A DNA stretch of 64,000 nucleotides from an uncultured Clostridia bacterium (lineage in GTDB: Bacteria > Bacillota > Clostridia > UBA1381), in assembly GCA_934501535.1 (NCBI GenBank), contig CAKSUM010000002.1, positions 124,001-188,000 on the forward strand, read 5' to 3'. Below, piece by piece: positions 25,712 through 33,120 of this stretch (its first letter is position 1; each line of letters opens with the position of its first letter). A program made the position numbers and the translations under genes. The notes below the pieces were generated by a model. The model was not told the DNA's origin and did no database searches. It saw only the letters and a list, made by a program, of their open reading frames with translations.

Positions 25712-27127
25712 ATGCGGAAAACTAAAATTATATGCACCATAGGTCCGGCAAGCAGCGACGAGAAAACCTTTGCCGAAATGTGCAGGGCGGGACTCAATGT
25801 TGCAAGACTTAATTTTTCTCACGGTACTCATGCAGAGCATCAGGAAAAAATTGACATGATAAAAAAAGTAAGGGAAGAGCTTAATCTTCCGATAGCGATA
25901 ATGCTGGATACAAAAGGGCCGGAGTACCGAATAGCAACCTTTAAAAACGGTAAGATAGAGCTTGCGGACGGCGATACTTTCACTTTTACAACGCGCAGTG
26001 TTGAGGGCGACAGCACGCAAGTCAGCGTAAATTATGACGGCTTGGCACAGGATTTGGATATCGGGGACAAAATTCTCGTAAATAACGGTCTTGTGATTTT
26101 CAAAGTCACCGAAAAAACGGATACCGATTTGATATGCACGGTTATTGCAGGCGGAGAACTGTCAAACCGCAAAAGCATGAGCTTCCCCGGCAAGGTTCTG
26201 AAAAAACAGTATTTGTCGGAGCAGGATAAGGAAGATATTCTGTTCGGTATTAAAAATGACGTCGATTTTATTGCTGCGTCATTCGTGTCGAACAGAGATG
26301 ACATCAGCAGTCTGCGCAGCTTTGTGCGCGAAAACGGCGGTGAAAATATCGATATAATCGCAAAAATCGAGAACCGTGACGGCGTTAACAATATTGATGA
26401 AATATGCAAGGAATGTGACGGTATTATGATTGCGCGCGGCGATTTGGGCGTTGAGGTTCCGTTTGCGGAACTGCCGTCAATTCAGAAGTATCTGATTACA
26501 AAGTGCCGCATGCTCGGTAAACGCGTTATTACCGCGACCGAGATGCTGGAGTCGATGATACAAAATCCGCGCCCGACCCGTGCGGAAATCTCCGACGTGG
26601 CGAATGCCGTCTATGACGGTACGAGCGTGGTTATGCTGTCGGGCGAGTCGGCTGCCGGGAAATATCCGGTTGAAACGGTGCGCACCATGGCGGAAATCGT
26701 GGAAGAAACAGAGCAGCATATTCATTATGAAAAGCGCTATTCGAGCGGAGATTTCAAGATAAAAAATCAGCTGGACGCAATTTCACACGCGACCTGCGGC
26801 ATGGCGATTGACATTAAGGCAAAGGCGATCGTGGTCAGCTCGATGTCGGGAATTACGGTGCGCATGGTATCGCGTTTTCGTGCACCGGTTGATATAATCG
26901 GCATGGCAATCAGCAAAAAAGTCTGGTATAAGCTGGCACTTTCATGGGGTGTTACGCCGGTGCTGAGCCAACGGTTCGATTCAACAGATGTGCTGTTTTA
27001 TCATGCATGCAAACAGGCTCAGGAAGTATTCGGACTGAAAAAGGGCGACAGCATCGTCATGACCGGCGGACGAACCGACGGTAATTCCGGAAATACCAAT
27101 ATAATTAAAATAGAAACAATATCATAA
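25712..27127 (+). CDS. pyk: Pyruvate kinase
   Basis: 471 residues. Signatures include KIICTIGPASS at the N-terminus, GLNVARLNFSHG, MLDTKGPEYR, the catalytic Lys in IDIIAKIENRDGV and GIMIARGDLGVEVP, and TATEMLESMI with PTRAEISDVANAV. It converts PEP and ADP to pyruvate and ATP in the last step of glycolysis. It ends without the extra PEP-utiliser-like C-terminal domain found in Bacillus pyruvate kinase. Ribosome site AAGGAGAG precedes the ATG. It ends this run of genes before a strong terminator and lies one gene away from ldh, which uses its product. Confidence 0.97.
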   Translation: MRKTKIICTIGPASSDEKTFAEMCRAGLNVARLNFSHGTHAEHQEKIDMIKKVREELNLPIAIMLDTKGPEYRIATFKNGKIELADGDTFTFTTRSVEGDSTQVSVNYDGLAQDLDIGDKILVNNGLVIFKVTEKTDTDLICTVIAGGELSNRKSMSFPGKVLKKQYLSEQDKEDILFGIKNDVDFIAASFVSNRDDISSLRSFVRENGGENIDIIAKIENRDGVNNIDEICKECDGIMIARGDLGVEVPFAELPSIQKYLITKCRMLGKRVITATEMLESMIQNPRPTRAEISDVANAVYDGTSVVMLSGESAAGKYPVETVRTMAEIVEETEQHIHYEKRYSSGDFKIKNQLDAISHATCGMAIDIKAKAIVVSSMSGITVRMVSRFRAPVDIIGMAISKKVWYKLALSWGVTPVLSQRFDSTDVLFYHACKQAQEVFGLKKGDSIVMTGGRTDGNSGNTNIIKIETIS

Positions 27128-27134
27128 AGAGTAC

Positions 27135-27195
27135 GCAAAAACGGCCGCACTGTTCGGGGCACACATATACCCTGAGCGGTGCGGCTGATTTTTTG
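27135..27195. terminator. Bidirectional terminator between pyk and the nicotinamidase-like gene
   Basis: GCCGCAC (27144-27150) pairs with GTGCGGC (27179-27185), extended by GGGG/CCC and wobble pairs to about 16 pairs. A T-run follows on the plus strand (27190-27194) and an A-run precedes it (27136-27140), so it can serve both converging genes. Confidence 0.8.
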
Positions 27196-27247
27196 AGAAA
27201 AATTTTAAAATTCGGCTGAGATTGACGCGCTTTTGCCTGATGTAAGG

Positions 27248-27757
27248 CTACTCAATATTAATCTGACACATTTTCATTGCAGAGAGCGCATTCTCGTGAC
27301 TTTGCGGCGTTACACCGGCGCAACATGACGCGTTCACCGAAATTTTTACCTCGGGAAGATATGCTTTCAGCAAAAGTGCGTTTGAAATTACGCATATATC
27401 GGTGCAAAGTCCTATCAGTTCAATTTCTTTGTAATCGCCGTCTGCTATGTAGTTCGCAAGCGCAATGCTGCCGAAGGTCGGCTTTTCAAAAATTCTGCGG
27501 TATTTGGAAAGCGGCTCGATGCGGCTGTCCAGCTTCCAGCCGTCCGTGCCTTTTATGCAATGCGGCACGGGCAGATTTTTGCCCTCCTGCGTATCAAGAT
27601 AAATTCCGGCATGCGTGTCCATAGTGAAAACAACCTCGCCGTCAAAGCTGTCAATACGGCTGATGACATTATCAACTATACTTTCTGCCTCGGGCGTTCC
27701 CAAAGCGCCGTCAATAAAGTCTTTCTGCATATCCACCACTACCAGTATTTTGTTCAT
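27248..27757 (-). CDS. pncA: Cysteine hydrolase of the nicotinamidase/isochorismatase family
   Basis: 169 residues. LVVVDMQKDFIDG supplies the catalytic Asp, and VFTMDTHAG and HCIKGTDGWKL match nicotinamidase metal-site and substrate regions. IGLCTDICV carries the catalytic Cys. The match favours nicotinamidase (nicotinamide to nicotinate, NAD salvage), but related amidases share the fold. I choose the second of two adjacent ATGs because of better spacing from GGAGG. It is divergent from ldh, whose cofactor is NAD; a functional link is only inferred. Confidence 0.82.
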   Translation of the reverse strand: MNKILVVVDMQKDFIDGALGTPEAESIVDNVISRIDSFDGEVVFTMDTHAGIYLDTQEGKNLPVPHCIKGTDGWKLDSRIEPLSKYRRIFEKPTFGSIALANYIADGDYKEIELIGLCTDICVISNALLLKAYLPEVKISVNASCCAGVTPQSHENALSAMKMCQINIE

Positions 27758-27860
27758 CATAATCCTCCGTTCTGCCGCCGGAGCGGCGCCGGCTCAGCGA
27801 AAAACATACGGCAGCCGCCGCGGTTTCTGCGCTGATGCACTTTAAAATATTTATATATAT

Positions 27861-27889
27861 TATATAACATAAATTATTTTGAATTTCAA
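27861..27889 (-). promoter_or_regulatory. Promoter for the nicotinamidase-like gene
   Basis: On the minus strand TTGAAA, a 17-base spacer, TATATA (with TATAAT two bases further). It lies about 105 bases before the start codon in the AT-rich gap shared with ldh. Confidence 0.5.
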
Positions 27890-27987
27890 GTCTTGACTTT
27901 TTGTTCATTTTGTGCTTGCGGCAATTTTCGGTATAAAAAAATGAATTGCTGAGAAAAATAATAAAAAACAAAAAGGAGAGATTACGC

Positions 27988-28929
27988 ATGTTCAGAGGAA
28001 AGGTTGTAATAGTTGGGGCAGGCGCAGTGGGCGCGACAACGGCATTTACATTGATGCTCGGCGGCTTGTTCCAGGAAATAGTTCTTATAGACATAAACCG
28101 CGACAAGGCGGAGGGTGACGCGCTCGATATCGCGCACGGCGTATCGCTTGTAAAGCCGGTGACGATAAAGGCGGGGGATTACAGCGAGTGCCGCGAGGCG
28201 GATATTGTGATTATAACCGCCGGTGTGCCGCAAAAGGGCGTTCAGACAAGATTGGATTTATTAAAGGACAACGCCGCGCTGTTTAAGAAAATAGTGAAAA
28301 GCATCATGGAATTTGCGCCGTCCGACGTCATTCTGATGACCGTTTCCAACCCTGTCGATATTCTGACATATATTACGTACAAGCTGTCGGGTCTGCCGAA
28401 AAATCAGGTGCTCGGTTCGGGTACGGTGCTCGACACATCAAGGCTGAAGTATATGATAAGCCGAAAGACCGGGGTGGACGCAAGGAACTGTCACACATAT
28501 ATTATCGGAGAACACGGCGACAGCGAGGTTGCGGCATGGAGTGTAACCAACATCGGCGGAATGACCATGCAGGAATTTTGCAAATACACCGGCAAATGTG
28601 ACCTTAATGACCTTGATAAGATGTATAATGAAGTGAAGAATTCCGCATACGAAATTATTGAAAAGAAGGGCGCGACTTTCTATGCAATAGCGGTTGCGGT
28701 TGCGAGGATATGCGAGTGTATCGCGGGTGATGAAAACTCAATTCTGACTGTTTCGGGTATTTTTGAGGGAGAGTACGGGATAAAGGACGTTGCTCTCTCG
28801 GTGCCGACGATGGTGGGCGGCAACGGTGTAGAGAGAATTTTTGAGGTTCCGTTTTCAAAGGAAGAAATGAAGGGACTGCACGATTCCGCAACAACGCTGT
28901 CCGATTTGCTGAGAGAGATTAAAATGTAA
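27988..28929 (+). CDS. ldh: L-lactate dehydrogenase
   Basis: 313 residues from ATG 27988 behind AAAGGAGAG; an earlier in-frame start at 27946 has no ribosome site. The NAD-binding fold begins with VVIVGAGAVGATTA. LDH-type features: AGVPQKG with Gln at the substrate-specificity loop (malate dehydrogenases have Arg), SNPVDILT, GSGTVLDTSRLKY, and the active-site IGEHGDSEVAAWS with the catalytic His. It reduces pyruvate to L-lactate, regenerating NAD in fermentation. It is monocistronic, ending in a strong bidirectional terminator. Confidence 0.95.
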   Translation: MFRGKVVIVGAGAVGATTAFTLMLGGLFQEIVLIDINRDKAEGDALDIAHGVSLVKPVTIKAGDYSECREADIVIITAGVPQKGVQTRLDLLKDNAALFKKIVKSIMEFAPSDVILMTVSNPVDILTYITYKLSGLPKNQVLGSGTVLDTSRLKYMISRKTGVDARNCHTYIIGEHGDSEVAAWSVTNIGGMTMQEFCKYTGKCDLNDLDKMYNEVKNSAYEIIEKKGATFYAIAVAVARICECIAGDENSILTVSGIFEGEYGIKDVALSVPTMVGGNGVERIFEVPFSKEEMKGLHDSATTLSDLLREIKM

Positions 28930-28930
28930 T

Positions 28931-28973
28931 AAAAAGCCGGTCGAACGTAAATATCGGGTTCGACCGGCTTTTT
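28931..28973. terminator. Bidirectional terminator between ldh and flavodoxin operon
   Basis: AAAAAGCCGGTCGAAC (28931-28946) and GTTCGACCGGCTTTTT (28958-28973) form a perfect 16-base stem with an 11-base loop, flanked by A and T runs. Confidence 0.92.
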
Positions 28974-29032
28974 GCCGACTTTGAATATATATTCCGGATT
29001 GACCGGACATTTGCGGTATGCTGCCGCATAAT

Positions 29033-29458
29033 TCATGCCGCGGCGGTTTTTCCGAGATTTTTGCAAGCCTCAACCGCGTCATCGTCGGGCGAGTCGTTTG
29101 CGATAACGCTGTCGCAGACAAGCTTTGCTCCTGCACTTATAACGCGTTCCTCCCAGCTGCGCATCCATTCGCCGTCGCCCCAGCCGTAGGAACCGAACAA
29201 TGCGACGTTTTTGCCGCTTATTTTTCCCTCAAGCTCGGTGAAAAACGGTTCAAATTCAGTTTCTTCCAAAACCTCTGCGCCCATTGCCGGACAGCCCAGA
29301 ATGAGTGTGTCAAACTGCGCCGCCTCGTCAGCCGATATCTCGGAAACGTTAAACATGTTTGTTTCCGCATTTACTTCCTTTGCACCGTCCAGAACTGCCT
29401 GTGCCATTGCCTCCGTGTTTCCTGTACCGCTCCAATAAATTATTGCTGTCTTACTCAT
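29033..29458 (-). CDS. Short-chain flavodoxin
   Basis: 141 residues from ATG 29458 behind AAAGGAGGG. The FMN phosphate loop is YWSGTGNTEAMA; LILGCPAMGAEVLEE and FGSYGWGDGEWM are the two flavin-ring loops of clostridial-type flavodoxins. It is a small cytoplasmic electron carrier that commonly replaces ferredoxin under iron shortage. It is the last gene of a three-gene operon (30316 down to 29033) whose promoter carries palindromes like metal-regulator boxes, which fits iron-responsive control. That regulation is inferred from sequence only. Confidence 0.93.
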   Translation of the reverse strand: MSKTAIIYWSGTGNTEAMAQAVLDGAKEVNAETNMFNVSEISADEAAQFDTLILGCPAMGAEVLEETEFEPFFTELEGKISGKNVALFGSYGWGDGEWMRSWEERVISAGAKLVCDSVIANDSPDDDAVEACKNLGKTAAA

Positions 29459-29493
29459 GTGTAAAACCCTCCTTTGAAATTTCTCCGGCAAAT

Positions 29494-30027
29494 TTATGCC
29501 GAAACCGTCAGTTTTTCTATATCTGTGCCGCTTGTGTATGTTTTCGTGTAAATGTCAACGCATTTTTTGTACCGCTTGAAGGTTTGCATTGCTTCCGTTT
29601 CGTTGCAGTATACCTTCCAGTAGCCCAAAAGTTTGAAATCCTGCCCTTTATGCTCAATAAAACCGCGGACGTCCTCCGGCGGATAGCCGAGAAAAAGTCC
29701 GATTTCATGCGGAAATGCGCTGCACTTATGAATGCGCCTGCAAAGACGGCATATGCATTCGTCTACATTGCAGCAGCTGTATCCGTACTGCTTCAGAATT
29801 GACGTGCACCCATGTTTTTTCAAATCATTTTCAAGCCGCTTGCGTCTGAAAACATAAATCAGCACGCCGTTTTTGCTTTTGCTTAAAATTCTCATTTCTA
29901 CGCCTTTGGCGGCAAGAATTTTTTTACAGCGCTTAAAATCTGCCGCGCGCAGTTCGCAGTTGAGCAAATTTGCGGTTTTAAGATTTGCGAGAGTGGGCGC
30001 GCAGTGCTGCACAAGCATCTTTTCCAT
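29494..30027 (-). CDS. DUF3793 family protein
   Basis: 177 residues from ATG 30027, preceded by AAAGGA; the longer frame upstream overlaps the previous gene. Typical DUF3793 pattern: an opening HCAPTLANLKTANLL, a basic middle (LIYVFRRKRLE), a cysteine-rich stretch (SCCNVDECICRLCRR), then FPHEIGLFLGYPPEDVRGFI and a C-terminal KVYCNETEA. The function is unknown. Several cysteines could bind metal or a cluster. It starts four bases after the DUF2325 stop and precedes flavodoxin by 35 bases, so the three are probably co-expressed. Confidence 0.82.
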   Translation of the reverse strand: MEKMLVQHCAPTLANLKTANLLNCELRAADFKRCKKILAAKGVEMRILSKSKNGVLIYVFRRKRLENDLKKHGCTSILKQYGYSCCNVDECICRLCRRIHKCSAFPHEIGLFLGYPPEDVRGFIEHKGQDFKLLGYWKVYCNETEAMQTFKRYKKCVDIYTKTYTSGTDIEKLTVSA

Positions 30028-30031
30028 GGCT

Positions 30032-30316
30032 TTACGCGTCCTTTCTGGTTTCGAGCAGACCCGAAAGTGCGGCAGCGCTGCTTGAATGTATGCGTTCAAT
30101 CGGTATGTTATTTTTCTTTGCCTCGCTTACGGCGCTTAAAATCATCTTGTGTGATACGGTGTTCGTGAAAAGCACCATAAGGTCGGGATTGCCGAGATTT
30201 TTTTTCAGCATGCCGCTCTTCTTGGCAAAAACCTTTGCCTTATACCCATAGCTTTTGCAGATATTTTCATACTGACAGACCATGTGTTCGTTTCCGCCGA
30301 TAATTACTATACTCAT
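30032..30316 (-). CDS. DUF2325 domain protein
   Basis: 94 residues with the DUF2325 layout: SIVIIGGNEHMVCQYENIC at the N-terminus and LMVLFTNTVSHKMILSAV in the middle, ending IHSSSAAALSGLL. The fold is Rossmann-like, but its role is unknown. It begins with GGAGG before the ATG and is first in the operon with DUF3793 and flavodoxin. Its 5' leader contains one of two metal-box-like palindromes (30335-30352). Confidence 0.8.
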   Translation of the reverse strand: MSIVIIGGNEHMVCQYENICKSYGYKAKVFAKKSGMLKKNLGNPDLMVLFTNTVSHKMILSAVSEAKKNNIPIERIHSSSAAALSGLLETRKDA

Positions 30317-30334
30317 ATGTTCTACCTCCGTATA

Positions 30335-30352
30335 AGTTAGCCAAGACTAACC
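30335..30352. promoter_or_regulatory. Palindromic operator-like site in the leader of the DUF2325-flavodoxin operon
   Basis: AGTTAGCCAAGACTAACC is an imperfect inverted repeat with TTAG/CTAA half-sites, resembling DtxR/IdeR/MntR-type metal-regulator boxes. It sits in the 5' untranslated region, 19 bases before the start codon. Regulator identity is inferred. Confidence 0.55.
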
Positions 30353-30414
30353 ACATGTTGAAAAAAATACGGATATACTATCCGAGAACTGACCGGTTAA
30401 GATCCGTTTATTTC

Positions 30415-30432
30415 AGTTAGTGTTAACTAACT
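30415..30432. promoter_or_regulatory. Palindromic operator-like site at the transcription start of the operon
   Basis: AGTTAGTGTTAACTAACT is a near-perfect palindrome with the same TTAG/CTAA half-sites as the site at 30335. It overlaps the predicted start of transcription, where a bound repressor would block initiation. Confidence 0.6.
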
Positions 30433-30438
30433 ATCATT

Positions 30439-30467
30439 ATAATAACATATAAAAGTGCGTCTGTCAA
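30439..30467 (-). promoter_or_regulatory. Sigma-A promoter of the DUF2325-DUF3793-flavodoxin operon
   Basis: Minus strand TTGACA (complement of 30462-30467), exact 17-base spacer, TATTAT (complement of 30439-30444). The strong -35 next to two palindromes suggests a repressible strong promoter. Confidence 0.82.
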
Positions 30468-30492
30468 TAGTTTTTATAAAAAAATTATGAGG

Positions 30493-30792
30493 TCAGCGAA
30501 TAATGTCAAGAAGAAAAATAATGCTTACGGCGGTCAGCACGATGTGGAGGTATATGAGCAGGTTTATTTTGCCGAAATTTTCTTCGCTGCGCAGACGTTC
30601 TGCGGTCTTGAATATAACAAGAGCCGCACCGCAGACAATCGCCGGCAGGAAGAAAAAGCCCAAAAGCATACCGCCGTTCGGCGAATATTTCATGATGAAG
30701 CTAAGAATTATTATATAATATGCGGCTCCGCAAATAAGCGAAAAAATAAGTCCGCCGAGTTTTGTGTCAAAAATTTTACCTATTCCGTGCAT
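30493..30792 (-). CDS. Small three-span membrane protein, unknown function
   Basis: 99 residues with three hydrophobic segments (about 14-34, 42-60 and 76-97) and a short charged loop between the second and third (KTAERLRSEENFGK). No family was recognised. The ATG at 30792 follows CCGGAGG, and the gene has its own promoter about 30 bases upstream, which supports it as real. It ends just before the promoter of the flavodoxin operon, and no terminator lies between. Confidence 0.7.
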   Translation of the reverse strand: MHGIGKIFDTKLGGLIFSLICGAAYYIIILSFIMKYSPNGGMLLGFFFLPAIVCGAALVIFKTAERLRSEENFGKINLLIYLHIVLTAVSIIFLLDIIR

Positions 30793-30821
30793 GTTTTTCC
30801 TCCGGTATTTTATTTAAGAAA

Positions 30822-30850
30822 AGTATATCATATTGCGGCGGTAAAATCAA
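30822..30850 (-). promoter_or_regulatory. Promoter for the small membrane protein gene
   Basis: Minus strand TTGATT, 17-base spacer ending in TGA (extended -10), TATACT; about 30 bases before the start codon. Confidence 0.68.
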
Positions 30851-30964
30851 GAAAAATATAAATATTAAAAAAGCAATTGTCAAATGCTGACGAAAATTAT
30901 AGAATTTTTATAAATTTAGGTAATAGTTATCATAATCCGTTGTTAAAATTGTATAAATTTTTGC

Positions 30965-30993
30965 TTGACAATTTTTATATATAATGGTATAAT
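30965..30993 (+). promoter_or_regulatory. Consensus sigma-A promoter for sigH
   Basis: TTGACA (30965-30970), exactly 17 bases, TATAAT (30988-30993): a full match to the consensus. Transcription would start near 31000, 24 bases before the chosen start codon. Confidence 0.9.
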
Positions 30994-31023
30994 CTTATTA
31001 TGTTCAGTATAGCGGAGGGGTAC

Positions 31024-31653
31024 ATGGTGGATAATGTGAAAAAAAATTCATTGTGCAGCCTGTCCGATGAAGAAGTTGCCGTTATGGCGCAAAACGGAAG
31101 TGCGGCGGCGTTCGACCATATTATAGCACGTTACCGCAATTGTGTTTACGGCAAGGCGAATACATATTTTCTGGCAGGCGCGGAGAAAGAGGACGTTATA
31201 CAGGAGGGTATGATCGGACTCTACAAAGCGGTGAAGGAATTTAAAAAGGACGGCGGAAGTTCGTTTGCGCATTTTGCAAATGTGTGTATTTCGCGCCAGA
31301 TTATTTCCGCGGTAAAGGCGGCGGCGAGAAAAAAGCACAGCCCGCTTAATTCGTACATATCGCTTAATAAAGAGGACGAAACCGAAACCGACGCTTTTTC
31401 GCACGTGTTCGAGGATAACGAGCATAATCCGGAGGAAATTATTATCAATCGGGAAAGTCTTTGCGGTATCGAAAGGGAAATAAACCGCGTGCTGAGCAAG
31501 CTTGAATTGCAGGTATTTATGTATTATACCGAGGGTATGTCATATGACGATATTGCGGAAATTCTGGGAAAACCGGCAAAGAGCGTGGATAATGCGCTGC
31601 AGCGCGTGAAAAAAAAGCTTTCGGGCGCGCTGGAGAAAAATAACCGTTTGTAG
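31024..31653 (+). CDS. sigH: RNA polymerase sigma-H factor (Spo0H type)
   Basis: 209 residues from ATG 31024, directly after GGAGGGG; an ATG at 31000 falls at the predicted transcription start. Close in pattern to Bacillus Spo0H: LIARYRN-like opening (HIIARYRNCVYGKANTYFLAGAEKEDVIQ), EGMIGLYKAV (core-binding region 2), FAHFANVCISRQIISAVKAAARKKH (regions 2.3-2.4), NPEEIIINRE, then region 4 with SYDDIAEILGKPAKSVDNALQRVKKKL. It directs early-sporulation and stationary-phase genes in spore formers, so it supports a sporulation-lineage Firmicute. In many relatives rpmG, secE and nusG follow; here a zinc-ribbon gene does. Confidence 0.93.
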   Translation: MVDNVKKNSLCSLSDEEVAVMAQNGSAAAFDHIIARYRNCVYGKANTYFLAGAEKEDVIQEGMIGLYKAVKEFKKDGGSSFAHFANVCISRQIISAVKAAARKKHSPLNSYISLNKEDETETDAFSHVFEDNEHNPEEIIINRESLCGIEREINRVLSKLELQVFMYYTEGMSYDDIAEILGKPAKSVDNALQRVKKKLSGALEKNNRL

Positions 31654-31752
31654 CTTAAAGAAAAGCGGCACAATAGTGATTATGGGGGTGCGAGTCCCTT
31701 CGGACGGAGAAAGAAAAAATTTTTTAGTAATTCAAAAGTGAGGGAATTAACA

Positions 31753-32025
31753 ATGTACGAAGACAAAACTCTAATTTGTAAGGACTGCGGTCAGGAATTC
31801 ATTTTCTCTGCAGGAGAACAGGAATTCTACGCGGAAAAGGGTTTCCAGAATGAGCCTATCCGCTGCAAAGATTGCAGGGTTGCAAGAAAGAACAGCATAA
31901 GACAGAATAAAGAAATGTATGAAATTACTTGTGCTGACTGCGGCAAGGTGGACAAGGTTCCGTTTATGCCGAAGAATGACAGACCTGTTTATTGCAGTGA
32001 GTGCTTTGAAAAGCACAGAGGCTGA
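31753..32025 (+). CDS. Small zinc-ribbon protein
   Basis: 90 residues from ATG 31753 behind GAGGG. Two treble-clef or ribbon pairs are visible: CKDCGQEF with CKDC (residues about 7-40) and CADCGKVDKVPF with YCSECFEKH (about 58-87). Four CxxC pairs can hold two zinc ions. It matches the small 'probable zinc-ribbon' proteins common in Clostridia and gut Bacteria, of unproven function. It lies 99 bases after sigH without an obvious terminator between, so it may be co-transcribed, and it ends at a strong terminator. Confidence 0.85.
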   Translation: MYEDKTLICKDCGQEFIFSAGEQEFYAEKGFQNEPIRCKDCRVARKNSIRQNKEMYEITCADCGKVDKVPFMPKNDRPVYCSECFEKHRG

Positions 32026-32083
32026 TTAATCCTGCTTTTGAATTAATCGTGGGAAGAATGCTGTGAACGCGGAGTAAGACCGT

Positions 32084-32120
32084 AAAAAATGCATACACCT
32101 TTTAAGGTGTATGCATTTTT
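32084..32120 (+). terminator. Terminator after the zinc-ribbon gene
   Basis: A near-perfect stem of ATGCATACACC with GGTGTATGCAT around TTTTAA, flanked by A6 and T5 runs. Confidence 0.9.
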
Positions 32121-32147
32121 GGGTGTGCGGATAAAAGACCCGAAAAC

Positions 32148-32756
32148 TCAGTCGAAATTCAAAGTTACTCTATCTGTGCTTAAAAGTACGTCTGAAAAAT
32201 TATCACTGTTTCTCAGAGTGATTTTAAATTCCATTTTTTTAATATCTTCAATGCTGCTTATTCCGGTATTTGCATATCCGAATGTAAATGCACATACTGA
32301 TTTTTTCCCCGGAGCAGTTCCGTCAAAATCGGCATTTCCTCCTAAAAATGTTATTTTAGAGTCATTCATATAGGCGTCATCCAGCGTTATTAATACTTTT
32401 TTGTCGGAATTATTTTCGAGCTTCAAATTCATATTATACATTGTTATTCCGGATTTCATATCTACAAGATTAACGAATGTAATTTTAAAATTATCGTCAC
32501 TGTAAAGCAGTTTGCCTTTTTCGGCATTATTTTGCTTGTTTTCTTCGGTTGCCTGCTCGGACGTGGTTACGGTATCGGGTTCTATAGCTTTCCAAAATAC
32601 TTGTGAAGAAATAAACCCTATTATGAATATGATAATTAAAAACGTGAGGCAACCGCCTAAACAACCGTTTGTCTTTTTTTGTTCCTGTTTTATATCGGTG
32701 AGTGTTTTGTTGATTTCATTGAAAACTGCATTCCACTTAATAATAATTTTTGCCAT
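32148..32756 (-). CDS. Membrane-anchored protein with extracytoplasmic beta domain, unknown function
   Basis: 202 residues from ATG 32756, preceded by AAAGGAG; the longer frame starts in the leader without a ribosome site. A cytoplasmic N-terminal part of about 30 residues (WNAVFNEINKTLTDIKQEQKK) precedes one membrane span (CLGGCLTFLIIIFIIGFISS), then an outside domain of about 125 residues. Its beta-strand pattern (ITMYNMNLKLENNSDKKVLITLDD; KKSVCAFTF) resembles small DUF4352/DUF5067-like immunoglobulin-type domains. No catalytic motif. It is a single gene with an unusual inverted repeat upstream (32856-32922). Confidence 0.65.
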   Translation of the reverse strand: MAKIIIKWNAVFNEINKTLTDIKQEQKKTNGCLGGCLTFLIIIFIIGFISSQVFWKAIEPDTVTTSEQATEENKQNNAEKGKLLYSDDNFKITFVNLVDMKSGITMYNMNLKLENNSDKKVLITLDDAYMNDSKITFLGGNADFDGTAPGKKSVCAFTFGYANTGISSIEDIKKMEFKITLRNSDNFSDVLLSTDRVTLNFD

Positions 32757-32855
32757 ATCTTTCTTCTCCTTTGTAATAAAAAATGCGCCTACCGAAGCAG
32801 ACGCATAAAAACGCAAACTCCGATAGTCGCCAAACCAGTTTTATATAGCATGAGA

Positions 32856-32922
32856 TATTTTCGCACACACATAAAAATGGAATTTGCATTTTATCAAATC
32901 CAAAAATGCATGTGCGAAAATA
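32856..32922. repeat. Long inverted repeat upstream of the 32148-32756 gene
   Basis: TATTTTCGCACA (32856-32867) is perfectly repeated inverted as TGTGCGAAAATA (32911-32922). Further inner matches include ATTTG/CAAAT, and outer imperfect matches (TATAnGCAT/GCATATA) extend to about 32840-32935. It could be a strong RNA hairpin, an operator or a small palindromic element. The surrounding 32817-33060 gap is AT-rich, with nothing else I can name. Confidence 0.65.
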
Positions 32923-33069
32923 AAGCATATAAAAAAATATACCTCAACACTACATAAATATTAAACTGATTTGGCAAATTTATTATATCACATTTTTTTT
33001 AAAATTACAATATTTTTTTGATAAAATATGGTGTGAAAAATATTTGAAGAATGACAGATATGAAATTTT

Positions 33070-33107
33070 AGGTTATAAAAAACTGCGGTAAATGAAGTTT
33101 ACCGCAG
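33070..33107 (-). terminator. Terminator after the YmdB gene
   Basis: CTGCGGTAAA (33083-33092) pairs with TTTACCGCAG (33098-33107); on the minus strand a T6 run follows. Confidence 0.85.
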
Positions 33108-33120
33108 CTCATTTGCGTGA

